A stretch of 64,000 nt of DNA from Streptomyces olivoverticillatus. Lineage in GTDB: Bacteria > Actinomycetota > Actinomycetes > Streptomycetales > Streptomycetaceae. The notes beneath the pieces are model-generated. The model was given only the letters and a program-made list of their open reading frames with translations, made no database searches and was not told where the DNA came from. Each line of letters begins with the position of its first letter. Position 1 is the first letter of the stretch. Location of the stretch: contig NZ_JACHJH010000001.1 in the NCBI RefSeq assembly GCF_014203555.1, forward strand, positions 357,973 to 421,972, written 5' to 3'. This document shows, one piece after another, positions 18,414 to 26,525 of the stretch. The translations under genes and the position numbers were made by a program.

Positions 18414-20555
18414 TCATGGTGCGCCGCCGGGCCGCGCGCCGGGGGCGTGCAGCGGCGTGTCGGGCAGCGGTGGGCTGTCGGGCGAGTCGAAGAGCAGGGC
18501 AATCGACTGAGCCCAGAGCACTTCGGGGTCGGGCGCGTCGGGGTCGCCGCAGCGGATCCGGAGGTTGCGGATGCGGCGGTGGAGCCCCTCGGCGGTCTCG
18601 GCCTCGCACACGAGCCGGGACACCTGCCGGTGAAATTCGGCGCAATCCGTATGACCGGTGGCGCATCTGCGCCAGATCACCACGGCGTGGCCGGCCGCGA
18701 GCGCCGCCTGCATCGCGCTGGCCCCCGCTCCGGTGGCCACCTCGCCGCAGAAGACGGGCACGGCCGTGTCGGCGACGTCGGACAGCCGCCCGTAGGCCGC
18801 GTGCCTGCTCTCCCGGCCCGGCCCGTCGTGCCCTTTGACGGGGACCTCCCGGCGCAGCGGCACCGCGGTCAGCGGGCCCCGGGCCATCCCGCTCCAGCGC
18901 CTGCGCCACTCCGGTATCGCCGGGAAGTCGCGACGGCGCCGGTCGCGCACGACGACCACGCGGCGGTGCCCGAGCGGCATGGTGTGCGGGTCGATCCCGT
19001 CGTCCTCGGCGCCCGGCGGCGACAGCCGCCAGGAGTCCAGCGGTTCGTCGAACAGCTCGCGCGGGAGCACCACGTGGACGGCCGCCAGGTGCTCCCCCAC
19101 GTCGCCCTGGCGCAGGGCCTCGGCGATCGGCTCGCGCAGCGCCTCGTGCAGCCGGTGGCGGGGGACGCCCTCCTCGTCGGAGCAGAGGGGGGTGACGAGG
19201 CCGTCCTCGCGCAGCAGTTTCACCCGCCAGGGGTAACGGCTGCCGTAGAGCAGGGGGTCGACCTCGACGATCACATCGGCGCGGGCGCGTTCGTCGGGCA
19301 CGCCGGGCGCCACGTCGCGGCGCCGGGTCTTGCGCAGTTCGACCTTGCCCTGCGGGGCCGGCCCGGGGTCTTCGGGGCCGTCCACGGCGCCACCGTGCAG
19401 GATCTGGTCGATCTCCTCGCGGATGACGTCGGGCAGCGGCTCGGCGTGGGTGGTGAGCCAGTTGCCCAGCTCGCGCAGCGGCTCGGCGTCGGCGGGCTGC
19501 TGCTGCCTACTGACGGCCGCGGCCACCCGGGACGCGTAGAGCAGGACCGCCTCCAGCTCCAGATCCCGGCCGGGGGCCTGGCCCGGCTCCTTGGCGGGGC
19601 CGCCGTCGCGCAGGTCGTAGAGCAGGCCCACGCCCTCCCGCCAGGCGCGCGGGTCGTGCTCGACGCCGGGCTGGTAGGGGGCCTGGATCACCCGGCGCTT
19701 GGCCTCCTCGACCAGCAGCATCACCTCGCCGGGCGTGCGGGGCGGGGTGAGCTCGGCGAGCCGGGCGAAGAGGTGGGTGCGCAGGACGGGCGTGAAGCCG
19801 TCGGCGGGTAGGGCGCGCAGCGCCTGCTGCAGGCCCGTCCAGCTGCCGCCTGTGCCGACGGTCTGGTAGCGGCGCAGGTGGTGGCGGTCGTGGGCGCGGA
19901 TGATGGCATGCAGCCGGTCGCGGCCGGGCCGGTCGTTGGCGATCCGGCGCAGGGCGGTGACGGGCACGGCGAGGCCCGCCGTGTCCTGGCCGCGCCCCTT
20001 GCTGAGGCCGATGACGGCGCCGCGGCCGGTGTCCACGACGGGCCCGCCCGAGCATCCGGCGACGGGTATCTCGCCGCGCAGCAGCATGGCGCTGCCGTCG
20101 CTGCCGTCACCGCCGCTGGCGGTGCCCACGCCGAAGCGGGGGGCGAGCTCGCCCATCTCCTGCGACCAGCCGTACAGGGTGATCGGGGCGGGGACGACCG
20201 CCGAGCGGTCGCTCAGCCAGAGGCACTCGGCGTCCTCGGCGCCGGCCACCTCCACCAGGGCGAGGTCGGGCAGCGGCCAGCGGCGCGGCGGCAGGTCGGG
20301 GTCGTCGGGCAGCGGCAGGGCGAGCGCCACCCGGCCCTTGGTGGTGCGGTCGCGCCAGTCGGTGACGTCGATGGCCGTATCGCCGCGGAGCACGTCACCA
20401 CCGCCGTTTCCCACGACATGGGCACAGGTCAGCACCCACCCGGGGGCGATGAAGAAGCCGCTGCCCCAGAACCGGGCACCGCTGCGGTCATACCCGCCGC
20501 CGGGCGCGGAAATGCGCACGACGGCCCGGCGCGCGGTGCCGTCCAGGGCGCTCAA
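18414..20555 (-). CDS. Trypsin-like protease fused to VMAP-C domain
   Basis: A 713-residue protein joining a trypsin-like serine protease to a VMAP-C region (vWA-MoxR associated protein). The protease part (about 1-215) has an apparently complete triad: His46 in LTCAHVV, Asp97 in PLPDLALVEV, Ser169 in AGCSGGPVV. No signal peptide is seen, so it should act in the cytoplasm. A helical linker (about 220-400) precedes the VMAP-C domain, with conserved-looking PLLYGSRYPWRVKLL and the C-terminal VIWRRC and EVLWAQSIALLFD segments. It is the presumed effector or processing arm of the ternary system. The ATG overlaps the Trypco1 stop by four bases. Confidence 0.87.
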   Translation of the reverse strand: MSALDGTARRAVVRISAPGGGYDRSGARFWGSGFFIAPGWVLTCAHVVGNGGGDVLRGDTAIDVTDWRDRTTKGRVALALPLPDDPDLPPRRWPLPDLALVEVAGAEDAECLWLSDRSAVVPAPITLYGWSQEMGELAPRFGVGTASGGDGSDGSAMLLRGEIPVAGCSGGPVVDTGRGAVIGLSKGRGQDTAGLAVPVTALRRIANDRPGRDRLHAIIRAHDRHHLRRYQTVGTGGSWTGLQQALRALPADGFTPVLRTHLFARLAELTPPRTPGEVMLLVEEAKRRVIQAPYQPGVEHDPRAWREGVGLLYDLRDGGPAKEPGQAPGRDLELEAVLLYASRVAAAVSRQQQPADAEPLRELGNWLTTHAEPLPDVIREEIDQILHGGAVDGPEDPGPAPQGKVELRKTRRRDVAPGVPDERARADVIVEVDPLLYGSRYPWRVKLLREDGLVTPLCSDEEGVPRHRLHEALREPIAEALRQGDVGEHLAAVHVVLPRELFDEPLDSWRLSPPGAEDDGIDPHTMPLGHRRVVVVRDRRRRDFPAIPEWRRRWSGMARGPLTAVPLRREVPVKGHDGPGRESRHAAYGRLSDVADTAVPVFCGEVATGAGASAMQAALAAGHAVVIWRRCATGHTDCAEFHRQVSRLVCEAETAEGLHRRIRNLRIRCGDPDAPDPEVLWAQSIALLFDSPDSPPLPDTPLHAPGARPGGAP

Positions 20556-20935
20556 GGGGTACCGGGGGTCGCGGGCGCCGGACCGGCGGGCGTCCCCTCC
20601 GCCCGGCGCTCGTTCCAGGTGAGGGTCACGGTGACGGCCGCCTTGCCCTCGCCGTCGGCCAGCAGGCCGATGACGCGGCCCGCCTTGGCGGACAGCTCGA
20701 TGCCGAACTCCACGGACACCTCGTCCGGCCGGGCCGCGGCGAGCCCCATGCGCACGGAGTCGGCAACTCCGCGCACGGTGTCGGCGAGGCCGCCCGCCAG
20801 GTCGGCCACCCGCTGGGCGGCGCTGGAGTCCTCGAAGCCCCCGCCGCCGTGTCCCCCGAGTTCCTGCGCCTCCGTCACCCGCGCCCAGACGACCGTGCCG
20901 TCGTCGAGCCTGACTTGTGTGATCCCGTCAGCCAC
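20552..20935 (-). CDS. Trypsin-co-occurring domain (Trypco1, CU044_2847-like) protein
   Basis: A 127-residue protein. An N-terminal beta segment ITQVRLDDGTVVWARV is followed by an amphipathic helix and the characteristic PDEVSVEFGIELSAKAGRVIGLLADGEGKA block ending in VTVTLTW; these are the marks of the Trypco1 family, found next to trypsin-like proteases in conflict loci. Small size and lack of catalytic residues suggest a partner, regulator or substrate of the adjacent protease. GTG at 20935; the stop overlaps the protease ATG by four bases (ATGA), so synthesis of both is coupled. It is the first gene of the island. Confidence 0.82.
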   Translation of the reverse strand: MADGITQVRLDDGTVVWARVTEAQELGGHGGGGFEDSSAAQRVADLAGGLADTVRGVADSVRMGLAAARPDEVSVEFGIELSAKAGRVIGLLADGEGKAAVTVTLTWNERRAEGTPAGPAPATPGTP

Positions 20936-21072
20936 GCGCCACCCCCCGCTACCGCGTCCCTCCAGCAGGCACAGCAGGCTAGTGCCCGCACGGCACGGAC
21001 GCGAGGGGCCGGGACGGATACGGTCACGCCTATTCTGGGTATGACCATCGACTATTCCTGACGGAGTTCACG

Positions 21073-21252
21073 TTGTACTTCACCGACCGCGGCATCGAGG
21101 AGCTGGAGAACCGGCGGGGCGAGGAGGAGGTCACCCTCGGCTGGGTGGCCGAGCGCCTGCGCGAGTTCGTCGACCTCAACCCGGACTTCGAGGTGCCGGT
21201 GGAGCGCCTGGCGACCTGGCTGGCCCGCCTGGACGACGAGGACGACGAGTAG
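21073..21252 (+). CDS. DUF6104 family small acidic protein
   Basis: A 59-residue protein with a TTG start preceded by ACGGAG, reading YFTDRGIEELENRRGEEEV and ending LARLDDEDDE. It matches a short highly conserved Streptomyces family of unknown function (DUF6104). It is acidic, helix-rich and has no membrane segment or Cys. It is divergent from the conflict island with 137 bases between the starts. The TTG start is chosen because the family N-terminus begins at this residue. Confidence 0.8.
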   Translation: MYFTDRGIEELENRRGEEEVTLGWVAERLREFVDLNPDFEVPVERLATWLARLDDEDDE

Positions 21253-21284
21253 GACTCCCGCTCCGCGGGCGCCGGCCGGGCGGC

Positions 21285-22085
21285 TCAGCCTTTCCGGCGC
21301 CCCCGCCACGCGTCGTAGGCCAGGGTCAGGGCGCCGTCGGCGAACAGCGCCGCGCCCGCCACCTGCCAGGCGCGCCCGCGCCTCCGCCGGGAGAGGGCGA
21401 GCAGCCCCAGCCCCACCGCGACCTCGGCCCCGCCGAGGGCCCGCGCCTTGGTGCCCCATATCCACTCGCCGTCGAGGCCGGTGCGCACCGCCTGCCGCCA
21501 GCCCGGCCACTCCACCGCCTCGGCCGAGGCGAGCATCCCCACCGCGTCCCGCAGCGACTGCGCGCTCGTACCGGGCGCGAGCCCCGGCGGCAGGCGCAGG
21601 CCCGCGCGGGCGAGCACGGCGATCAGCCCCAGCACCCGGGCCGGTGCGTCCGCGTCCGAATCCGGCCGCGTCAGCCGGTCGAAGGCGGCCGCATCCAAGA
21701 CCGGGTCGAGCCCGAGCCGGGCCCGCAGCGCCGTCATCGCGCTCTCGTCGCCGAGCGGCGAGCCGTCCGCCAGCCAGGTGTATCCGGCCGTGCGGCGGAA
21801 GCCCGCCGCCACCACGAAGCCCGCGCCTTCCTCGTCCCACCACAGGCCCACCGCCGGCCACGGCTCGGCGACGGTCAGCGCGTGCGCCCACTCGGCCGTC
21901 ACGGCGGCGAGGTTGGCGTCCTCCTCCCGCCAGGAGTCCCGGCCCGGCACCAGCACGCTCCAGTCGCCCGCCGGTGCGAGCAGCAGGGGCTCGCGCAGCA
22001 ACTGCGCGGACGGTCGGACGCGGTGGGGCTCGGCCCGGCAGAGCAGCAGGACCCCCGCCGCCGGGCTGTGATCAGTAGCGGACAT
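21285..22085 (-). CDS. Conserved hypothetical protein
   Basis: A 266-residue protein that I recognise only as a streptomycete conserved type. It has Trp-rich, beta-strand-like stretches in the first half (WSVLVPGRDSW, WPAVGLWWDEE, FRRTAGYTWLADG) and two short hydrophobic segments near the C-terminus (about 210-255), so it may be loosely membrane-associated. No catalytic motif is visible. It ends 33 bases from the DUF6104 stop, convergent. No function is proposed. Confidence 0.65.
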   Translation of the reverse strand: MSATDHSPAAGVLLLCRAEPHRVRPSAQLLREPLLLAPAGDWSVLVPGRDSWREEDANLAAVTAEWAHALTVAEPWPAVGLWWDEEGAGFVVAAGFRRTAGYTWLADGSPLGDESAMTALRARLGLDPVLDAAAFDRLTRPDSDADAPARVLGLIAVLARAGLRLPPGLAPGTSAQSLRDAVGMLASAEAVEWPGWRQAVRTGLDGEWIWGTKARALGGAEVAVGLGLLALSRRRRGRAWQVAGAALFADGALTLAYDAWRGRRKG

Positions 22086-22131
22086 GCACCAACGCTATGC
22101 CACCTCAGGGCCCCTTGACTTCCCGAGCCCG

Positions 22132-22164
22132 CGATATATCGTGTCTATCGAGATACGCGATATG
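22132..22164. promoter_or_regulatory. AT-rich palindromes upstream of the DUF4097-padR operon (candidate PadR operator)
   Basis: In otherwise GC-rich DNA there is a perfect palindrome CGATATATCG (22132-22141) overlapping a longer inverted repeat TATCGTGTCT-N6-ATACGCGATA (22137-22162, 8 of 10 pairs). It is 56 bases before the DUF4097 start. PadR genes usually control their own operon through such sites, so autoregulation is likely. Confidence 0.6.
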
Positions 22165-22219
22165 TTGCGTCGAGGGCCTCGTGCCCTTGTGCCGTTCGCC
22201 CTTACGCAGGAGGCTCCGC

Positions 22220-23053
22220 ATGCCGGCCCAGTCCGAGTGGTCACTCGCCGAACCGCAGAAGCTCACCATCGAAGAGCCCGTCACCGGGCTGAACGTGCGC
22301 ATCGTCAGCGGCACCGTCAACGTCGTGGGCACCGACTCCGGGCCCGCCAGGCTGGAGCTGTCCCACATCGAGGGGCCGCCGCTGGTGGTCACCCACGAGG
22401 CGGGCATCCTCACCGTCACCTACGACGACCTGCCCTGGAAGGGCTTCCTCAAGTGGTTCGACGTCAAGGGATGGCGGCGCAGCGTCACGGTCACCCTCTC
22501 GGTGCCGACCGCCACCCGCGTCGAGGTCGGGGTCGTCGGTGCGACCGCCGTCGTCTCGGGCATCTCGGGCGCCACCGAGGTCCGCGGCGTCTCCGGCGAC
22601 ACCACGCTCGTCGGGGTGAGCGGGCCGGTGCGCGCCGACACGGTCTCCGGGCGGCTGGAGGCCCAGGCGCTCGGCGGCGAGCTGCGCTTCAACTCCGTCT
22701 CCGGCGACCTGACGCTCATCGAGAGCACGGCACCCGCGGTCAAGGCGGACTCGGTCGGCGGCGACATGACCGTCGATCTCGCCGCCGACGCCCGGCAGCC
22801 CTCCCTCGCCCTCACCACCGTCTCCGGCGAGATCGCGATCCGGCTGCCGCAGCCGGTCGACGCCGAGGTGGACGCCAACACCACCACCGGCGCCGTCTCG
22901 TGCGCCTTCGAAGACCTGCGGATCAGCGGCCAGTGGGGCGCCAAGCGCATCACCGGCCGGCTGGGGTCGGGCGGCGGCCAGCTCAAACTCACCACTGTCT
23001 CCGGAGCGGTCGCACTCCTGCGCAAGCCTCCGACCCAGGGAAAGGTCCTCTGA
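22220..23053 (+). CDS. DUF4097 family beta-strand repeat protein
   Basis: A 277-residue protein with the DUF4097 beta-helix-like repeat: SG-containing units recur roughly every 20 residues (VSGPVRADTVSG, SVSGDLTLIES, TVSGEIAIRL, TVSGAVALL). No signal peptide or membrane segment is seen, so it is probably cytoplasmic; such proteins are thought to be scaffolds or stress-related adhesin-like shields but have no proven function. ATG at 22220 has GCAGGAGG seven bases upstream. Its TGA overlaps the padR ATG by one base (TGATG), so both are co-translated. Confidence 0.85.
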   Translation: MPAQSEWSLAEPQKLTIEEPVTGLNVRIVSGTVNVVGTDSGPARLELSHIEGPPLVVTHEAGILTVTYDDLPWKGFLKWFDVKGWRRSVTVTLSVPTATRVEVGVVGATAVVSGISGATEVRGVSGDTTLVGVSGPVRADTVSGRLEAQALGGELRFNSVSGDLTLIESTAPAVKADSVGGDMTVDLAADARQPSLALTTVSGEIAIRLPQPVDAEVDANTTTGAVSCAFEDLRISGQWGAKRITGRLGSGGGQLKLTTVSGAVALLRKPPTQGKVL

Positions 23054-23964
23054 TGCCCCCCGTCTTCGCCCACGGCCGCCTCCGCCTGTACCTGCTCAAG
23101 CTGCTCGACGAGGCGCCGCGCCACGGCTACGAGGTCATCCGCCTGCTGGAGGAGCGCTTCCAGGGGCTGTACGCACCCTCCGCCGGCACCGTCTACCCCC
23201 GCCTCGCCAAGCTCGAGGCCGAGGGCCTGGTCACCCACACCACCGAGGGCGGCCGCAAGGTCTACTCCATCACCGACGCCGGGCGGGCCGAACTCGCCGA
23301 CCGCGGGGGCGAGCTGGCCGATCTCGAACTGGAGATCCGCGACTCCCTCGCCGCGCTCGCCGCCGACATCCAGGAGGACGTGCGCGGCGGCGCGGAGGAC
23401 CTGCGCCGCCAGATGCGCGAGGCCGCGACCCAGACCCGTACGGACCCGGGCGGCGACTACCTGGCCGGCGCGAAGGAGGAGCTGCGCAAGGCCAAGGAAG
23501 AGTGGATGGAGCAGGCCCGCCGCGCCAAGGAGGAGAGCCGCCGCGCCCGCCAGGACGCGCAGACGGCCCGCCGCCAGGCGCGCAAGGCGCAGGAGAACGC
23601 GCGGGAGGAGGTGCGGCGCATCACGGAGCGGGTGCAGCAGGAGGTCCGCGAGCACGCGCAGCACGGCGACTGGCCGACCGGCATCGTCGAGGGTGTGAGC
23701 ACCCTGGCCCAGGAGCTCGGCGCGCTGGCCGGCCGGGGGCCTGCGGCCTCGGCCCCGGCTCCGACGATCACGGTCGAGCGGGCGGACGACATCCTGTCCA
23801 AGGACCCCGCCCGCGACCTGGACCGGCTGCTGGACCGCTTCCGGGACGGGGTCCGCGACGCGGCGCGGGACCACGGGGTCACGGCCCATCAACTGGCCGA
23901 GATCCGCACCCATTTGACGGAGACGGCGGCTCGGGTGAGCGAGGCGCTGCGGGCGCACCCCTGA
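23053..23964 (+). CDS. PadR family transcriptional regulator with long coiled coil
   Basis: A 303-residue regulator. The N-terminal PadR winged helix (about 1-80) has RLYLLKLLDEAPRHGYEVI and AGTVYPRLAKLEAEGLV. The C-terminal part is unusually long for PadR: residues 115-200 are a highly charged Ala/Arg/Glu/Lys coiled coil, probably the dimerisation arm, followed by a helical tail. It is co-translated with the DUF4097 gene and probably represses the operon through the palindromes at 22132-22164. The ligand is unknown. Confidence 0.9.
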   Translation: MPPVFAHGRLRLYLLKLLDEAPRHGYEVIRLLEERFQGLYAPSAGTVYPRLAKLEAEGLVTHTTEGGRKVYSITDAGRAELADRGGELADLELEIRDSLAALAADIQEDVRGGAEDLRRQMREAATQTRTDPGGDYLAGAKEELRKAKEEWMEQARRAKEESRRARQDAQTARRQARKAQENAREEVRRITERVQQEVREHAQHGDWPTGIVEGVSTLAQELGALAGRGPAASAPAPTITVERADDILSKDPARDLDRLLDRFRDGVRDAARDHGVTAHQLAEIRTHLTETAARVSEALRAHP

Positions 23965-24007
23965 TCGCGCCGACGCACGTCGTCCCCGGACGCCGGACAC
24001 GCCTGGA

Positions 24008-25402
24008 TCAGGCCGTCCGGCGTTCGAGGACCGTCACCGTCACCGCACCCGGCCCCGTTGCGCGCACGCGCACCGTGCGCCGCTCCCCGGGCCGTACCAC
24101 CGCGGCGTCGGCACGGACCGGGCCCGACACCCGCACGGCCCAACCGCCCGGCCCCGGCGGCACCGACACCTCCGTCACCCCGCCCCCGCGGGCCCGGTAC
24201 TCCAGCCGGTAGCGACCGGCCTCGTACGAGGCACTTCGGACCTCCCCCGCCACAGCGGCCGCATACGGAGAGGCCGTGCGCTCCTTGTTCGCCTGGAAGC
24301 GCCCGTTCCCGTCCAGTGCGCAGTACGCACCGCCGTAACACCACTCCCAGCTCGCCCACCCCGACGCGTAGCGGCCCATCGACGCCAGCGCGTCCTCGTA
24401 GAAGCGCCCCATGTGCGGCAGCGCGCTGTTCAGCGGGCCCCACTCGCCGACCACCACCGGCAGCCGGTGTTCGCGCGGATAGCGGACCACCGCCGCCTCG
24501 TAGCGCTCCAGCCAGCCGGAGGCGGGGTCGTAGTCGCGCCCGGCCTCCATGGCGGCGTTGTAGAAGTGCGGGGCGTAGACGACCTTGGGGTCGGGGATGC
24601 GGCCCAGACCGGTGGGGATGCCCTCACCCGCCGCCGGGGTCGGCTCGATGAACAGCCAGTGCTTGCGGTCGACGCGGCGGATCGCCTCGGCGATGCGCCG
24701 GTACATGGGCGTCAACCGGGTGGACTCCACGCGCCGCGCCGCGGTCGGCAGGTCCTCGCCCGGAAGGAGCCTGCCCATCGGCTCATTGATCAGGTCGTAG
24801 CCGAACACGGCGGGATGGTCGGCCAGCCGGCCGGCGAGCACCTGCCACATCCGGGCCTGGGCGCGCCGCAGGTCCGCGTCGCCGTAGAGGTGTTCGAAGG
24901 CGGCCTGCACGCCCGGTTCGAAGTACTCCGCGAACCAGTCGTCGGGGTGGGGCCGGTACGGCAGGCCGTCGGTGCGCGTGGCCCACTCCGGGATGCCGCG
25001 GTGGCCGCCGAACCCGGGCCCGTAGACGTCCTGGTGGGCGTCGACCACCACCCGGATGCGGTAGGTGTGCGCCCAGTCCAGGATCCGCTCGATCTTCCTC
25101 AGATAGCGCTCGCTGTACCGGCCGGGCCGCGGCTCCAGGTCGTCCCAGAAGACGGCCAGGCGGGCGAGGTTGAACCCCCGGCCCGCCATGTCGCGCAGGT
25201 GCCGCTCGGTGATGCCCGACAGGGCGTCCTCCCCGCGGTGGTCCTTGTCCGCGAGGTTCCATCCGTGCAGGGTGAGCGCGCGGCCGCGCTCGTCGGTCAG
25301 CGGCGGCGGCGCTTGCGGACGTGCCTGTGCGGTGCCGGGTACGAGCAGTGCCAGGGCCGCGGCCAGCGCAGGCCCCGCCGTGCAGAGACGTCTCTTCGGC
25401 AT
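24008..25402 (-). CDS. Secreted GH5 glycoside hydrolase, endoglycoceramidase-like
   Basis: A 464-residue secreted enzyme with a signal peptide (about 1-27, ALALLVPGTAQA). The GH5 TIM barrel has acid/base Glu207 in YDLINEPMG and nucleophile Glu320 in PVVVGEWGPL, plus LHGWNLADK and VVVDAHQDVYG typical of the endoglycoceramidase/glycosylceramidase subgroup. A C-terminal beta-sandwich domain (about 375-460) follows. It would cleave sugars from glycolipids or related beta-glycosides outside the cell; the exact substrate is inferred from subgroup resemblance. It lies seven bases from the dehydrogenase stop on the same strand and may be co-transcribed with it. Confidence 0.85.
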   Translation of the reverse strand: MPKRRLCTAGPALAAALALLVPGTAQARPQAPPPLTDERGRALTLHGWNLADKDHRGEDALSGITERHLRDMAGRGFNLARLAVFWDDLEPRPGRYSERYLRKIERILDWAHTYRIRVVVDAHQDVYGPGFGGHRGIPEWATRTDGLPYRPHPDDWFAEYFEPGVQAAFEHLYGDADLRRAQARMWQVLAGRLADHPAVFGYDLINEPMGRLLPGEDLPTAARRVESTRLTPMYRRIAEAIRRVDRKHWLFIEPTPAAGEGIPTGLGRIPDPKVVYAPHFYNAAMEAGRDYDPASGWLERYEAAVVRYPREHRLPVVVGEWGPLNSALPHMGRFYEDALASMGRYASGWASWEWCYGGAYCALDGNGRFQANKERTASPYAAAVAGEVRSASYEAGRYRLEYRARGGGVTEVSVPPGPGGWAVRVSGPVRADAAVVRPGERRTVRVRATGPGAVTVTVLERRTA

Positions 25403-25409
25403 CCGCCGT

Positions 25410-26372
25410 TCATACCGTCAGGACGACCTTTCCGAACAGGTCGCCACCGGCCATCTTCTCGAAGCCCTCGCGCGCCCGGTCCAGCGGCAGCACGGAGTCG
25501 ATCACCGGGCGGACACCGGTGGCCGCGCAGAAGCTCAGCAGGTCCGCCAGCTCCTCCTTGGTGCCCATGGTCGAGCCGACGACCTTCAGCTCCAGGAAGA
25601 AGATCCGGGTGAGCTCGGCGGCCGGCGGGTTGGGGCCGCTGGTCGCGCCGGAGATGACGAGCGTGCCACCGGGCTTGAGGGACTTGACCGAGTGCGACCA
25701 GGTGGCGGCGCCCACGGTCTCGATGACGGCGTCGACCCGGTGCGGCAGCCGCGCCCCCGGCTCGAAGGCGGCTTCCGCACCGAGCTCGACGGCCCGCTTG
25801 CGCTTGGCCTCGTCCCGGCTGGTCGCGAAGATCCGCAGCCCGGCCGCGGCGCCCAGCACGATCGCCGCGGTGGCGACCCCGCCGCCGGCGCCCTGGACCA
25901 GGACGCTCTGGCCGGGGCGCACGCCCGCGTTGGTGAACAGCATCCGGTAGGCGGTCAGCCAGGCGGTGGGCAGGCAGGCGGCCTCCTCGAAGGAGAGCTC
26001 CTGCGGCTTGGGCAGCAGGTTCCAGGTGGGCACGCAGACCCGCTCGGCGAAGGTGCCCTGGTAGCGCTCGGTGAGAATGGAGCGCGGCTCGTCCGGGCCC
26101 ACGCCGTGGCCGCTCTGGCCGATGACGGAGTGCAGGACGACCTCGTTGCCGTCCTCGTCGGTCCCGGCGGCGTCGCAGCCGAGGATCATCGGCAGGGCCT
26201 CCTCACCGAGCCCCACGCCGCGCAGCGACCACAGGTCGTGGTGGTTGAGCGAGGCGGCCTTGACGTTGACGGTCGTCCAGCCGGGCCGCGCCTCGGGCTC
26301 GGGGCGCTCCCCCAGGACGAGGCCGTTCAGCGGCTGGTCACGGTCGATGCGTGCGGCATAGGCGGCGAACAT
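25410..26372 (-). CDS. Zinc-type medium-chain dehydrogenase/quinone oxidoreductase
   Basis: A 320-residue MDR-superfamily enzyme, probably NADPH-dependent. The GroES-like domain contains VKAASLNHHDLWSLRG and ILGCDAAGTDEDG; the Rossmann domain has VLVQGAGGGVATAAI. There is no structural-zinc Cys cluster, so it belongs with the quinone oxidoreductase or crotonyl-CoA-reductase-like members rather than classical alcohol dehydrogenases. Substrate unknown. ATG at 26372; no strong ribosome-binding site is visible. It lies between malic enzyme and the GH5 gene, all on the minus strand, but a terminator at 26474-26509 separates it from malic enzyme. Confidence 0.85.
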   Translation of the reverse strand: MFAAYAARIDRDQPLNGLVLGERPEPEARPGWTTVNVKAASLNHHDLWSLRGVGLGEEALPMILGCDAAGTDEDGNEVVLHSVIGQSGHGVGPDEPRSILTERYQGTFAERVCVPTWNLLPKPQELSFEEAACLPTAWLTAYRMLFTNAGVRPGQSVLVQGAGGGVATAAIVLGAAAGLRIFATSRDEAKRKRAVELGAEAAFEPGARLPHRVDAVIETVGAATWSHSVKSLKPGGTLVISGATSGPNPPAAELTRIFFLELKVVGSTMGTKEELADLLSFCAATGVRPVIDSVLPLDRAREGFEKMAGGDLFGKVVLTV

Positions 26373-26473
26373 GATCCGAACCTAGACCCGGGGGCGCGCA
26401 CGGCGGAACCTCACGGCGGTGTGACACACGCCGCGTCCCGTCCGGCGGCGGATGCCGGGCCCGGGAACACGAA

Positions 26474-26509
26474 AACGCCGGACGGACCCGTTCGGGCCCG
26501 TCCGGCGTT
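26474..26509 (-). terminator. Terminator of the malic enzyme gene
   Basis: Stem formed by 26474-26485 and 26498-26509 (12 perfect pairs, extended by CCC/GGG with one mismatch) around GTTC. On the minus strand the stem is followed by T residues, as expected for a rho-independent terminator 17 bases after the malic enzyme stop. Confidence 0.85.
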
Positions 26510-26525
26510 CGTCAGGACGGCAGGC

